Positions 1-5,891 of a DNA stretch of 10,508 nucleotides are shown here, piece after piece. The translations under genes were made by a program, and so were the position numbers. The first letter of the stretch is position 1. Each line of letters starts with the position of its first letter. Under the pieces are notes generated by a model. It did not search any database. It was not told the DNA's origin and saw only the letters and a list, made by a program, of their open reading frames with translations. The stretch covers positions 1 through 10,508 of the forward strand of contig CAKPPL010000039.1 in the NCBI GenBank assembly GCA_934177555.1, read 5' to 3'. This stretch comes from an uncultured Clostridia bacterium. GTDB taxonomy: Bacteria > Bacillota > Clostridia > TANB77 > CAG-508.

Positions 1-972
1 TACTACACGAGATCCATCTTTCATTTCATTTACTTTATAACCATTTGTATCTGATAATTGTCCTGGATTATTATATTTATAAATATTTTGACAAACTCTT
101 TTTAATTCTGCTTCTGTTCCAAATGATAAAAATGCTAAACGTATTGATTTACCTTGGAAAAATATCCAAATACTATCACATGCTCTTGGAACTTTATGTT
201 CTGCAACTTGGTCTAAATAATCTCCTTCTGTTTGCGCAACTTGACTTAAAAAGCTTTCTGGTAATCCTGATACACCACCAGATACACCATCTATATTCAT
301 ATCTCTTATTTCATCTATACTACTATATCCTTTGTAATGTTGATATATTCTTTGAACAACAACTGCAACTTTATCTTGAAATGATAATACAATTTTTTCT
401 TTTTCAAATATTTCTTCTATTTCTTCATCTGTTATTACATAACAAGGTTTTGTTTCTCCTTGTAAATATTTTAAAGTTGCTAAATTATATCTTTTTATTA
501 ATTCTGTAAGAGCTTCATAGCCAAATTCTTTTTTATATGTATATAATAAAATGTCAAATTTATCTTGTGGTGTAAGTAATGATGGTATATCAAATGGAAT
601 TGCACTTGATATGTTTGTTTCATCAATTCCATATTCTTTTACTAATAAATCTGAAATTAATTCTTTTACATATCTTTTATCATTAACATCTCCATATGTA
701 CATCCTTTTAATGCTTTTTTCAATGCATATTTTTTATTTTTTCTTCTTTTTAATTCTTCTTCTGATAAACCTATATCATATAAATTTATTTTTGTAATTT
801 CATCAAGTCTTCTTTTAACATAATCCCTCATCATTTCAAGAGTATATGTTTTGTCATCTTTCTCAATTTCTTGTTCTACTTCTGCATTTTTATTTTTATT
901 TATATAATATATAACTGCCATTACTGCTACTATAAAAATAACGATTATTAGTAGTATATTAAAAATTGACAT
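1..972 (-). CDS. cpaF: Probable CpaF/TadA-type secretion ATPase, N-terminal part (gene runs off the left edge)
   Basis: An open frame of 324 codons starts at ATG 970-972 and is still open at base 1, so only the N-terminal part is seen. AGGTGAG lies just upstream, and the start is 4 bases after the stop of the CpaE-like gene, so the genes are co-transcribed. The identification rests on context (CpaB- and CpaE-like genes directly upstream) and on the last visible residues, DTNGYKVNEMKDGSRVV. These resemble the stretch of CpaF/TadA ATPases just before the RecA-like core, usually ending DGSR(V/I). Walker motifs would lie beyond the window. Such ATPases power assembly of Tad/Flp pili from the cytoplasmic face. 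Two things are odd. Residues 3-23 form a hydrophobic helix followed by NKNKN, so the protein looks membrane-anchored. The DGSR motif also sits near residue 320, much further from the N terminus than is usual, implying a long N-terminal extension (acidic/lysine-rich, then a glycine-rich GVSGGVSG stretch). Coding is secure; family assignment is probable. Confidence 0.72.
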   Translation of the reverse strand, partial: MSIFNILLIIVIFIVAVMAVIYYINKNKNAEVEQEIEKDDKTYTLEMMRDYVKRRLDEITKINLYDIGLSEEELKRRKNKKYALKKALKGCTYGDVNDKRYVKELISDLLVKEYGIDETNISSAIPFDIPSLLTPQDKFDILLYTYKKEFGYEALTELIKRYNLATLKYLQGETKPCYVITDEEIEEIFEKEKIVLSFQDKVAVVVQRIYQHYKGYSSIDEIRDMNIDGVSGGVSGLPESFLSQVAQTEGDYLDQVAEHKVPRACDSIWIFFQGKSIRLAFLSFGTEAELKRVCQNIYKYNNPGQLSDTNGYKVNEMKDGSRVV

Positions 973-976
973 TTTC

Positions 977-1840
977 TCACCTCATTTTCATTTGCAATTC
1001 TTGTAATCTTAATATTATTTTTTCAGTTACTTTTTGTACTTCATTTATAAAGAAATAATTATCATCTGTTGTATCTTTAATATCTCTTAATTTTAAAAAT
1101 AATTCTGTAACACTTGCTTCTTCTGCAGCTTCAAAAAATAAAGTATTATATGGAATAACAACTATTTCTTTTCTTTCATCTAAATATCTTGTTATATTTT
1201 TTTTGCTATATTTTGAATTTTTATCATATTTTCCAATTACAGGAATGTATTTAGGACTCAAAAACTCTTTGTTGGTATTTTTTAAATTATTGTATTTATC
1301 AAGTCCTGACAATCTTTGTGTAAGTACATACATATTCAAATTTGAAATTTTCAATAATTCTTTTTTTATTTCATTATCTAAATTATTATCTATATCTACT
1401 AGAACCATATCATAATATTGATTAGCTAGTCTTAGTAATTCTGGATAACATTCTGCAGTTTCTTTATAATCTACAAGTCTTTCTTCATCTGTTTTATCAG
1501 GAGCTCCTATATATCCACCTAATACCTCAAGTCTTCCTTTAAAAATTACTTTTGTATAATCTGTTATTATTGTTGGTTGTATTTTATTTGCTCTGATTAA
1601 TTTTGATAGTCCTTCAACTCCACTTTCTACTGCAAAATTATTTCCTTTTTCAAACAATTTTAATTTTTTTTGTACACCATCAACCCAATAACAATTTTTC
1701 ATTGTTGGATCTCTATATGCTGTAGATATTAATAATATCTTTAAATTACGTTCTATCGCCATTTTGGTTGCAACTGCGACAGATGTTAAAGTTTTTCCTA
1801 CTTGTTCTTTGTCATCATTCCAGAATGTTACTATTGACAT
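977..1840 (-). CDS. cpaE: CpaE/TadZ-like ParA/MinD-family ATPase with a deviant Walker A motif
   Basis: This 287-residue protein has the fold signature of ParA/MinD ATPases. Residues 11-17 read KEQVGKT, a deviant Walker A motif that keeps the signature lysine (K11) as well as K16 and T17. Strand 2 is LKILLIST and the Walker B-like strand is YDMVLVDIDNN. CpaE/TadZ proteins place the Tad pilus machine in the cell; they are peripheral membrane or polar localisation factors acting with the CpaF ATPase, encoded just downstream here. The start ATG has AAAGGAT upstream at a sensible distance. The gap from the preceding ParA-like gene is 21 bases and to the CpaF-like gene 4 bases, so this is an operon. 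No receiver domain precedes the ATPase part, unlike classical CpaE. The glycines at Walker positions 2 and 3 (GG in typical ParA) are replaced by EQ, so nucleotide turnover may be altered. Family assignment is good; the precise role is inferred from neighbours. Confidence 0.8.
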   Translation of the reverse strand: MSIVTFWNDDKEQVGKTLTSVAVATKMAIERNLKILLISTAYRDPTMKNCYWVDGVQKKLKLFEKGNNFAVESGVEGLSKLIRANKIQPTIITDYTKVIFKGRLEVLGGYIGAPDKTDEERLVDYKETAECYPELLRLANQYYDMVLVDIDNNLDNEIKKELLKISNLNMYVLTQRLSGLDKYNNLKNTNKEFLSPKYIPVIGKYDKNSKYSKKNITRYLDERKEIVVIPYNTLFFEAAEEASVTELFLKLRDIKDTTDDNYFFINEVQKVTEKIILRLQELQMKMR

Positions 1841-1861
1841 TTTATACCATCCTTTCAGCTG

Positions 1862-2548
1862 TTATAAATTTTTTATTATTGTTCTTATTTGTTTTTCACC
1901 AATTTGTTTGTCTATATCATTAACTAAATATATAACATTTTCTCTATATTCATTGCTTAAATTTTTAAGTTTAATCTTTGCTAACCTTTGATTTTCAATT
2001 ATTGCTGCATTATCACCATTTTCAAGTAAAAAGAATAATTGATTTTCATTCCATTCCACTTTTAGTCCTAATGCCAAATAATCAAAATACTCTATTTCTT
2101 CTTTTAGCATTTCTTTAGAATAAAATAATCTTGTCATATGTAATGGTATATTTAACTCACTTAATAATTCAATACCTTTTTTTAATGAATATGCATCAAA
2201 AGAAGTAACATAATAAAGATTATCTGATGATTGTAAACTATATCTTATAACACTCTCATAATTATCTGTATCAATCATTATAAAATCATATTCCATTTGT
2301 CCTTCTTTTTCAATTCCTAGATATTGTTTTATATTTTCTAAGTTTTCAAACCCAACTGCAACATCAATTTCTTCAAATTCAGTAATATATGATTTTGTCG
2401 GATTTATAACAGGCACTACATATTTACATTTTTGATTTGTTGTAGCATCAACCACTAAAACCTTTTTTCCTGCTTTTACTAAAATTCTAGAAATACTTAA
2501 TATTAAATCTGTTTTATCAAAAACTCCTATAAAGCCTATTTTTTTCAT
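1862..2548 (-). CDS. Degenerate ParA/MinD-fold protein in a Tad-type operon (TadZ-like, probably a pseudo-ATPase)
   Basis: A 228-residue protein starting MKKIGFIGVFDKTDL. Its plan follows ParA/MinD proteins: a first strand, a loop where a P-loop would sit, strand KKVLVVDATTN (residues 28-38) and a Walker B-like strand YDFIMIDTDN (about 87-96). The P-loop itself is degraded: the expected GKT is DKT (residues 11-13), and the extra signature lysine of deviant Walker A motifs is missing. ATP hydrolysis is therefore doubtful. AGGAGG (2559-2564) lies 10 bases before the start. The gene sits between the CpaB-like gene and a second ParA-like gene with a better motif. I infer that the two products may form a heterodimer in which this one is regulatory or structural. 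The divergent sequence makes database naming unreliable; it could also be listed simply as a hypothetical protein. Confidence 0.72.
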   Translation of the reverse strand: MKKIGFIGVFDKTDLILSISRILVKAGKKVLVVDATTNQKCKYVVPVINPTKSYITEFEEIDVAVGFENLENIKQYLGIEKEGQMEYDFIMIDTDNYESVIRYSLQSSDNLYYVTSFDAYSLKKGIELLSELNIPLHMTRLFYSKEMLKEEIEYFDYLALGLKVEWNENQLFFLLENGDNAAIIENQRLAKIKLKNLSNEYRENVIYLVNDIDKQIGEKQIRTIIKNL

Positions 2549-2588
2549 GCTAATTTTTCCTCCTCAAGTTTTTCTTAAATTTAGGCAA

Positions 2589-2616
2589 AGAAAAGTAGGC
2601 CTAAAGCCACTTTTCT
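2589..2616 (-). promoter_or_regulatory. Intercistronic hairpin spanning the cpaB stop codon
   Basis: On the minus strand AGAAAAGT (2616-2609) pairs perfectly with ACTTTTCT (2596-2589). Inside it GGC pairs with GCC, leaving a one-base bulge and a UUUAG loop. The left arm covers most of the cpaB stop codon (2615-2617). A competing 7-bp inverted repeat, TTTAGGC (2605-2599 read as RNA) with GCCTAAA (2586-2580), uses the loop and inner stem, so the two structures exclude each other. There is no long U-tract after either, so a complete terminator is unlikely. An RNA processing, stability or partial-attenuation element that sets CpaB above the downstream genes is more plausible. Confidence 0.5.
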
Positions 2617-3700
2617 AATTTCCTAATGATTCTAGATATTGTTTTCTTGTTGATTCTGAATTTGTTATATCTGTTTGCATTCCAGCCTTAACATTTGCAT
2701 CATATGAAGTGTCATTATTAATTACACTTTGTAAATATTGATTTCTTAAATCTTTTGATGTTTGTGAATATCTTGCTGATAATTCTTTTTTAGCTAATTC
2801 TACAACATTTGGATTAGAATTTATTAATGCTGTTGTCTCACTATTTGGAACATATGTTGGTGTTGCTGCTTTTTGTAATCCTGGTTCAGCATATTTATTA
2901 GCATATAATTTTGCTCCTTGAATACCATGTGCCTCAACAATAGCACTTGATAAAGCTAAAATCTCATCTTCTCTTAAATTTGCCCAAATTGTATCTGTTA
3001 CATATGTACCATCTGTATTTTCTGGAATTTCTACTTGTGTTTTTGAAACTACCACAAAGTTTTGTCCATTTGGCATCATTAATCTAATATCTATATAATC
3101 ATCTGTTGCCAAATCCATTGGTAATACTATCATGTTATATTCTTCTCTTCTTACGTCATCTGTAACAACTTCATCTGATTGTACTACAAGATCAGGTGTT
3201 ACAACAGTATTTTTCTTCATATCTATTTTTGCAACAACAGGTACTTCATTTATTTCTAAATATTGTTTTACTTCTTCTCTAGTATTTGAATCTCTTTTAG
3301 TTATATAATAATTTCCTGTTGATTCTTCTTGTACTCTTGTCTTTCCACTATCTTCTTGTAAATATAATCCTTCATCATCTGTATAAATCATTTCTCCATC
3401 TTTTGTTTGTAAAAACCATGTATCTATTACTCCTGCTACAGATGTTGCATTACTTGGTATTAATGTTTTTGTTGTTGGTTGTAAAGTAAACATATCTTGT
3501 GTTAGAACTTGTCCTGATTTTACATCTTTATTTAATACATATACATTAACTTTTAATGCAGCTTCTGCTACCTTTTCATCATTCATTTTTTTAAGTTGTA
3601 AAAATAATAAAGTTATAACTATTCCTGTTATTAATAATGTTAATAATACTCCTAATAAAAACGAATTTCTCGCTTTTCTTTGCATTGGGTTTACTGCCAC
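2615..3700 (-). CDS. cpaB: CpaB/RcpC-like SAF-domain membrane protein of a Tad-type pilus system
   Basis: CpaB/RcpC proteins are envelope-side partners of the Tad pilus machine. I place the start at GTG 3698-3700: AGGAGG at 3709-3714 lies 8 bases upstream, whereas an upstream in-frame ATG (3722-3724) lacks any ribosome site. That gives 361 residues. A basic N terminus (QRKARN) precedes a transmembrane helix at about residues 13-35, so the bulk lies outside the membrane. The SAF-type half-motif VYVLNKDVKSGQVLTQDMF is at about 53-71. The second half, VPVVAKIDMKKNTVVTPDLV, follows only at about 153-172. Between them lies an insert of roughly 50 residues rich in acidic and aromatic residues (GEMIYTDDEGLYL and following). 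The tail (about 280-361) is Asn/Ser/Gln-rich. The gene opens the operon with the two ParA-like genes and the CpaF-like gene and has its own promoter at 3743-3771. The family call is well supported; the insert is unusual. Confidence 0.8.
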   Translation of the reverse strand: MAVNPMQRKARNSFLLGVLLTLLITGIVITLLFLQLKKMNDEKVAEAALKVNVYVLNKDVKSGQVLTQDMFTLQPTTKTLIPSNATSVAGVIDTWFLQTKDGEMIYTDDEGLYLQEDSGKTRVQEESTGNYYITKRDSNTREEVKQYLEINEVPVVAKIDMKKNTVVTPDLVVQSDEVVTDDVRREEYNMIVLPMDLATDDYIDIRLMMPNGQNFVVVSKTQVEIPENTDGTYVTDTIWANLREDEILALSSAIVEAHGIQGAKLYANKYAEPGLQKAATPTYVPNSETTALINSNPNVVELAKKELSARYSQTSKDLRNQYLQSVINNDTSYDANVKAGMQTDITNSESTRKQYLESLGN

Positions 3701-3708
3701 TTTAAATT

Positions 3709-3714
3709 CCTCCT
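3709..3714 (-). promoter_or_regulatory. Ribosome binding site that fixes the cpaB start
   Basis: A perfect AGGAGG on the minus strand lies 8 bases before GTG 3698-3700. It falls inside the longer reading frame that begins at ATG 3722-3724, so that longer start would be only about 12 bases from the predicted transcription start and have no ribosome site. The GTG start is clearly preferred. Confidence 0.85.
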
Positions 3715-3742
3715 TTTTTTGCATTTTATGCTATCTTATATA

Positions 3743-3771
3743 ATTTTACACCTTTTTAGTCCTAAAAGCAA
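3743..3771 (-). promoter_or_regulatory. Predicted housekeeping promoter of the Tad-type operon
   Basis: The minus strand carries TTGCTT (3771-3766), a 17-base spacer and TAAAAT (3748-3743). Transcription would start near 3736, giving a leader of about 36 bases to the GTG start of cpaB that includes the AGGAGG site. The phased repeats at 3784-3825 lie directly upstream. No other comparable match was seen in this gap. Confidence 0.65.
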
Positions 3772-3783
3772 CATGATTTTCTC

Positions 3784-3825
3784 TTTGTAATATAAAATTA
3801 ATATTTTTGTAATACTTTTGTAATA
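3784..3825. repeat. Phased TTTGTAATA direct repeats upstream of the cpaB promoter (probable activator site)
   Basis: Read on the plus strand, TTTGTAATA occurs exactly at 3784-3792, 3806-3814 and 3817-3825. At 3795-3803 the unit AAATTAATA keeps the last five bases. The four units start every 11 bases, so all face the same side of the helix. The block begins 13 bases upstream of the predicted -35 element, where transcription activators bind (about -48 to -89). Eleven-base tandem boxes are typical of OmpR/PhoB-family response regulators. No regulator gene is in the window; the function is inferred. Confidence 0.55.
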
Positions 3826-3837
3826 TTGTATTTTTTC

Positions 3838-4707
3838 TTACAGTATCAAGTCTTTAAGTGCATATGCCACACCATCTTCTCCATTGCTTTTTGTTACATA
3901 TTTCGCTATTTTTTGTATCTCTGGAGAGCTATTTCCCATAGCAACTCCCATGCCTGCATTTTCTAACATTTTTTTGTCATTTACATTATCTCCTATTGTA
4001 ATTATCTCATCTTTAGTTATTTGCATTTTTTCTGCTAACATTTCGATTGCTCCCCATTTGTCAACATTTTTTGCAGAAATTTCAGTGTAATAATATTCTA
4101 TTGGAACTTCTTCTGTTCCTTGTCTAATCATCTTTCTTGACATATGTGATACTTCTAATACTTCTATTTCACTTATTTCTTTTAATTTTCTCATTATTGA
4201 ATTAAATATTATTTTTGTTTTGTCACATATTGTTATTTTTATTATTTTTTCATCTCTATTTTTTATATATTCATAAATATCACTAATAATATTAATATGT
4301 GTCTTATTTTCTTCTTCTTTTTTTAGATTTTCTTTAAAATAATATAAAACATTACAGTCTAAGCTTTTAGCTATAATTTCTTTTTCTGTATATATATTAT
4401 AATATATACTATTTTCTTCACATATTTTTATTATATCTAAAACTTTTTGTTTTTTTAATGTGTTTTCATATATAATTTCATCTTTTTGGATATCATATAA
4501 TATAGCTCCATTTCCAGATATAAAGTATTTGTCGCTTTTTATTTCATTTGAAATGGTTTTGATTGAATCTATTGGTCTTCCTGATGCAATTATTACTTCT
4601 ACATTTTGTTTTTGAACTTGTTCTATTGTTTTTTTTGTTTCTTCTGTTACTATTCCATATTGATTTAACATTGTTCCATCTAAATCTATAGCTACTAATT
4701 TATACAT
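3838..4707 (-). CDS. Cof-type HAD-superfamily phosphatase
   Basis: A 289-residue hydrolase of the HAD superfamily, Cof/type IIB branch, which dephosphorylates sugar phosphates, flavin or nucleotide-type metabolites; the substrate cannot be told from sequence. The four HAD motifs are present: DLDGT (residues 8-12, D8 the nucleophile and D10 the acid/base), S42 in IIASGRP, K217 in NVDKWGA, and GDNVND with D240 and D244 for magnesium. The lysine-rich middle (about 80-190) is the cap domain. I start at ATG 4705-4707, preceded by AAAGGA 8 bases away and giving MYKLVAIDLDG, the usual start of the family. A longer frame from TTG 4777-4779 adds 24 lysine-rich residues and has no ribosome site. It is read from its own promoter (4781-4809) and ends 113 bases before the next gene's longest possible start. 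It looks like a monocistronic housekeeping gene without a link to its neighbours. Confidence 0.9.
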   Translation of the reverse strand: MYKLVAIDLDGTMLNQYGIVTEETKKTIEQVQKQNVEVIIASGRPIDSIKTISNEIKSDKYFISGNGAILYDIQKDEIIYENTLKKQKVLDIIKICEENSIYYNIYTEKEIIAKSLDCNVLYYFKENLKKEEENKTHINIISDIYEYIKNRDEKIIKITICDKTKIIFNSIMRKLKEISEIEVLEVSHMSRKMIRQGTEEVPIEYYYTEISAKNVDKWGAIEMLAEKMQITKDEIITIGDNVNDKKMLENAGMGVAMGNSSPEIQKIAKYVTKSNGEDGVAYALKDLIL

Positions 4708-4780
4708 TTTTCTCATCCTTTTCTTTTGATTTTTGTTTTTTTGACTTTTTTGAAAAAATTTCCTGTTTATTTTCTTCAAA

Positions 4781-4809
4781 ATTGTACATCATATATTTAG
4801 AAAAAGCAA
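4781..4809 (-). promoter_or_regulatory. Predicted promoter of the HAD phosphatase gene
   Basis: The minus strand has TTGCTT (4809-4804), 17 bases and TACAAT (4786-4781). Transcription would begin near 4774, about 67 bases before the chosen ATG and downstream of the rejected TTG start, which supports the shorter protein. The site overlaps the upstream region of the divergent spore-protein gene. Confidence 0.6.
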
Positions 4810-4854
4810 TAGTTTTTTCTAAGAAATGTTATATATAGCAGGAGGTGAAATAAC

Positions 4855-5064
4855 ATGGCAAGCTCAAATAACAGTAACAAAAAATTAGTACCAGAAGCTA
4901 TGAGTGCATTAGATAAATTCAAATATGAAGTTGCTTCAGAAGTTGGTGTTACTTTAAAAGATGGTTATAATGGAGATATATCAGCTAAAGATGCTGGTAA
5001 AATCGGTGGAAATATGGTTAGAAAAATGATACAACAAGTTGAAAACAATATGGCTAACAAATAG
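4855..5064 (+). CDS. Alpha/beta-type small acid-soluble spore protein (SASP)
   Basis: A 69-residue protein of the alpha/beta-type SASP family. These proteins coat DNA in the forespore, protecting it from UV and heat, and are degraded during germination by the GPR protease. Both conserved blocks are visible. ALDKFKYEVASEVGV (residues 18-32) contains the GPR cleavage region around KYEVAS (E25-V26). A second block at residues 46-63 has GKIGGNMVRKMIQ. Length is normal for the family (60-75). AGGAGGTG at 4840-4847, 7 bases before the ATG, is a near-perfect ribosome site, fitting very high expression. The gene is alone on the plus strand and followed by a hairpin terminator. Transcription by the late forespore factor SigG is expected from the family, but I could not find a convincing SigG -10/-35 pair upstream. 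This gene is the best evidence that the host forms spores. Confidence 0.95.
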   Translation: MASSNNSNKKLVPEAMSALDKFKYEVASEVGVTLKDGYNGDISAKDAGKIGGNMVRKMIQQVENNMANK

Positions 5065-5151
5065 TTTTAGTATAGCTAAAATTTAGATATCTTACCTTAT
5101 GGCAGAAGTATTTTTCTTGATTTTATATATGTTTTTTGTTTAAGCATACAT

Positions 5152-5178
5152 AAAGGCAGGAGATGTGCTCCTGCCTTT
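5152..5178. terminator. Hairpin terminator between convergent genes (probably bidirectional)
   Basis: AAAGGCAGGAG (5152-5162) and CTCCTGCCTTT (5168-5178) form a perfect 11-bp stem with a five-base loop. Reading plus, TTTT follows the G+C part, ending the SASP transcript. Reading minus, CCTTTA follows, ending the surface operon. The right arm touches the last base of the CpsB-like stop codon (5178-5180). The U-tract is short on the minus side, so termination may be weaker there. Confidence 0.85.
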
Positions 5179-5882
5179 TAAATATCTTTATTATCCAAAA
5201 CTAATTGGGGATTTTTTGTTGTTAATTCTTCTATTTTATCTGAAGAAATTATTTTATTTAATTTTTTTAATATTTTAGGTATTTTAGGATAAACTTGTCC
5301 AACCATATGTACATCTGATCCTAAAAATTGTATCAAATCTTGTTTTAACATTTTTTTAACTGTTTTTTCTGCATTTCTTCCATACATTCCAATTATGCTT
5401 CCATAATTAGATTGAAACAATGCTCCCATGTCTGCCAATTCTTGTGCATATTCAACTTCTTCTTGAATATATTTATATCTTTCTGGGTGTGCAATTATTG
5501 GTACATATCCATTTTCAATTAATCTATATATTGTTTCTTTAGCATACATCGTTTTTACATTCATTGGCAATTCAAACAATACATATTTAGAGCCATTAAT
5601 TGTTGAAGCTTTTTTATCTTTCAAAAAGTCTATTATTCCATGTGATATATATATTTCGCTTCCAAGGAATAATTCAATATTATGGTCTAATATTTGTAGT
5701 CCTTTTAGAATTTTTTCTCTATCTTCTTCTACTACTTCATAATAGTTTCTCATGTAATGAGATGTTGAAATTATTTTAGAAAATCCTGCTTCTGAGGCTT
5801 CTTTAAGTAATTGGACACTATCTTCTACACTAGTAGATCCATCATCAATATTTGGTAATATGTGTGAATGAAAATCTATCAT
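5178..5882 (-). CDS. cpsB: PHP-family protein-tyrosine phosphatase (CpsB/YwqE type)
   Basis: A 234-residue manganese-dependent phosphatase of the PHP superfamily that removes phosphate from tyrosine kinases such as CpsD, encoded just upstream. All metal-binding motifs are present: DFHSH (H5, H7) and DDG (13-15) near the N terminus, H42 in STSHY, E76 in GSEIY, H132 in AHPERY, and GSDVH with D190 and H192. Length is close to that of family members (about 240-255). AAGGTGA lies 4 bases before the ATG. The gap to the kinase gene is 9 bases, so it is in the same operon, and it is the last gene before the hairpin at 5152-5178. With CpsC and CpsD it forms a phosphorylation cycle that in other Firmicutes controls capsule or exopolysaccharide chain length. 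In those loci the phosphatase gene often comes first; here it is last. No residue essential to the family appears to be missing. Confidence 0.92.
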   Translation of the reverse strand: MIDFHSHILPNIDDGSTSVEDSVQLLKEASEAGFSKIISTSHYMRNYYEVVEEDREKILKGLQILDHNIELFLGSEIYISHGIIDFLKDKKASTINGSKYVLFELPMNVKTMYAKETIYRLIENGYVPIIAHPERYKYIQEEVEYAQELADMGALFQSNYGSIIGMYGRNAEKTVKKMLKQDLIQFLGSDVHMVGQVYPKIPKILKKLNKIISSDKIEELTTKNPQLVLDNKDI

Positions 5883-5891
5883 AAAATCACC

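Noticed and set aside
45..823. Plus-strand open frames at 45-509 and 551-823
   Set aside because: They lie opposite the CpaF-like gene, are Leu/Phe/Tyr/Ile- or Ser/Phe-rich as expected from AT-rich antisense, and have no ribosome sites. The minus-strand frame is open throughout 1-972 with a good start signal.
2580..2616. H-type pseudoknot between the hairpin loop UUUAG and downstream CUAAA
   Set aside because: Complementarity exists, but the connecting linkers (0 and 4 bases) look too short to span an 11-bp stem, so alternative hairpins are more likely.
3772..3837. Transcription terminator after the HAD gene
   Set aside because: Only weak A-T inverted repeats such as AATATT...AATATT are present, with no G+C stem. 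The visible structure is better explained as phased direct repeats.
4708..4779. N-terminal extension of the HAD phosphatase from TTG 4777-4779
   Set aside because: The added 24 residues are lysine/asparagine-rich with no ribosome site, and the predicted transcription start (about 4774) lies inside the extension. ATG 4705-4707 has AAAGGA upstream and gives the usual family N terminus.
4781..4840. SigG promoter for the spore-protein gene
   Set aside because: The best candidate (GTACA at 4784-4788, 18 bases, CAATAGT) matches the SigG consensus too poorly to annotate, although SigG control is expected for the family.
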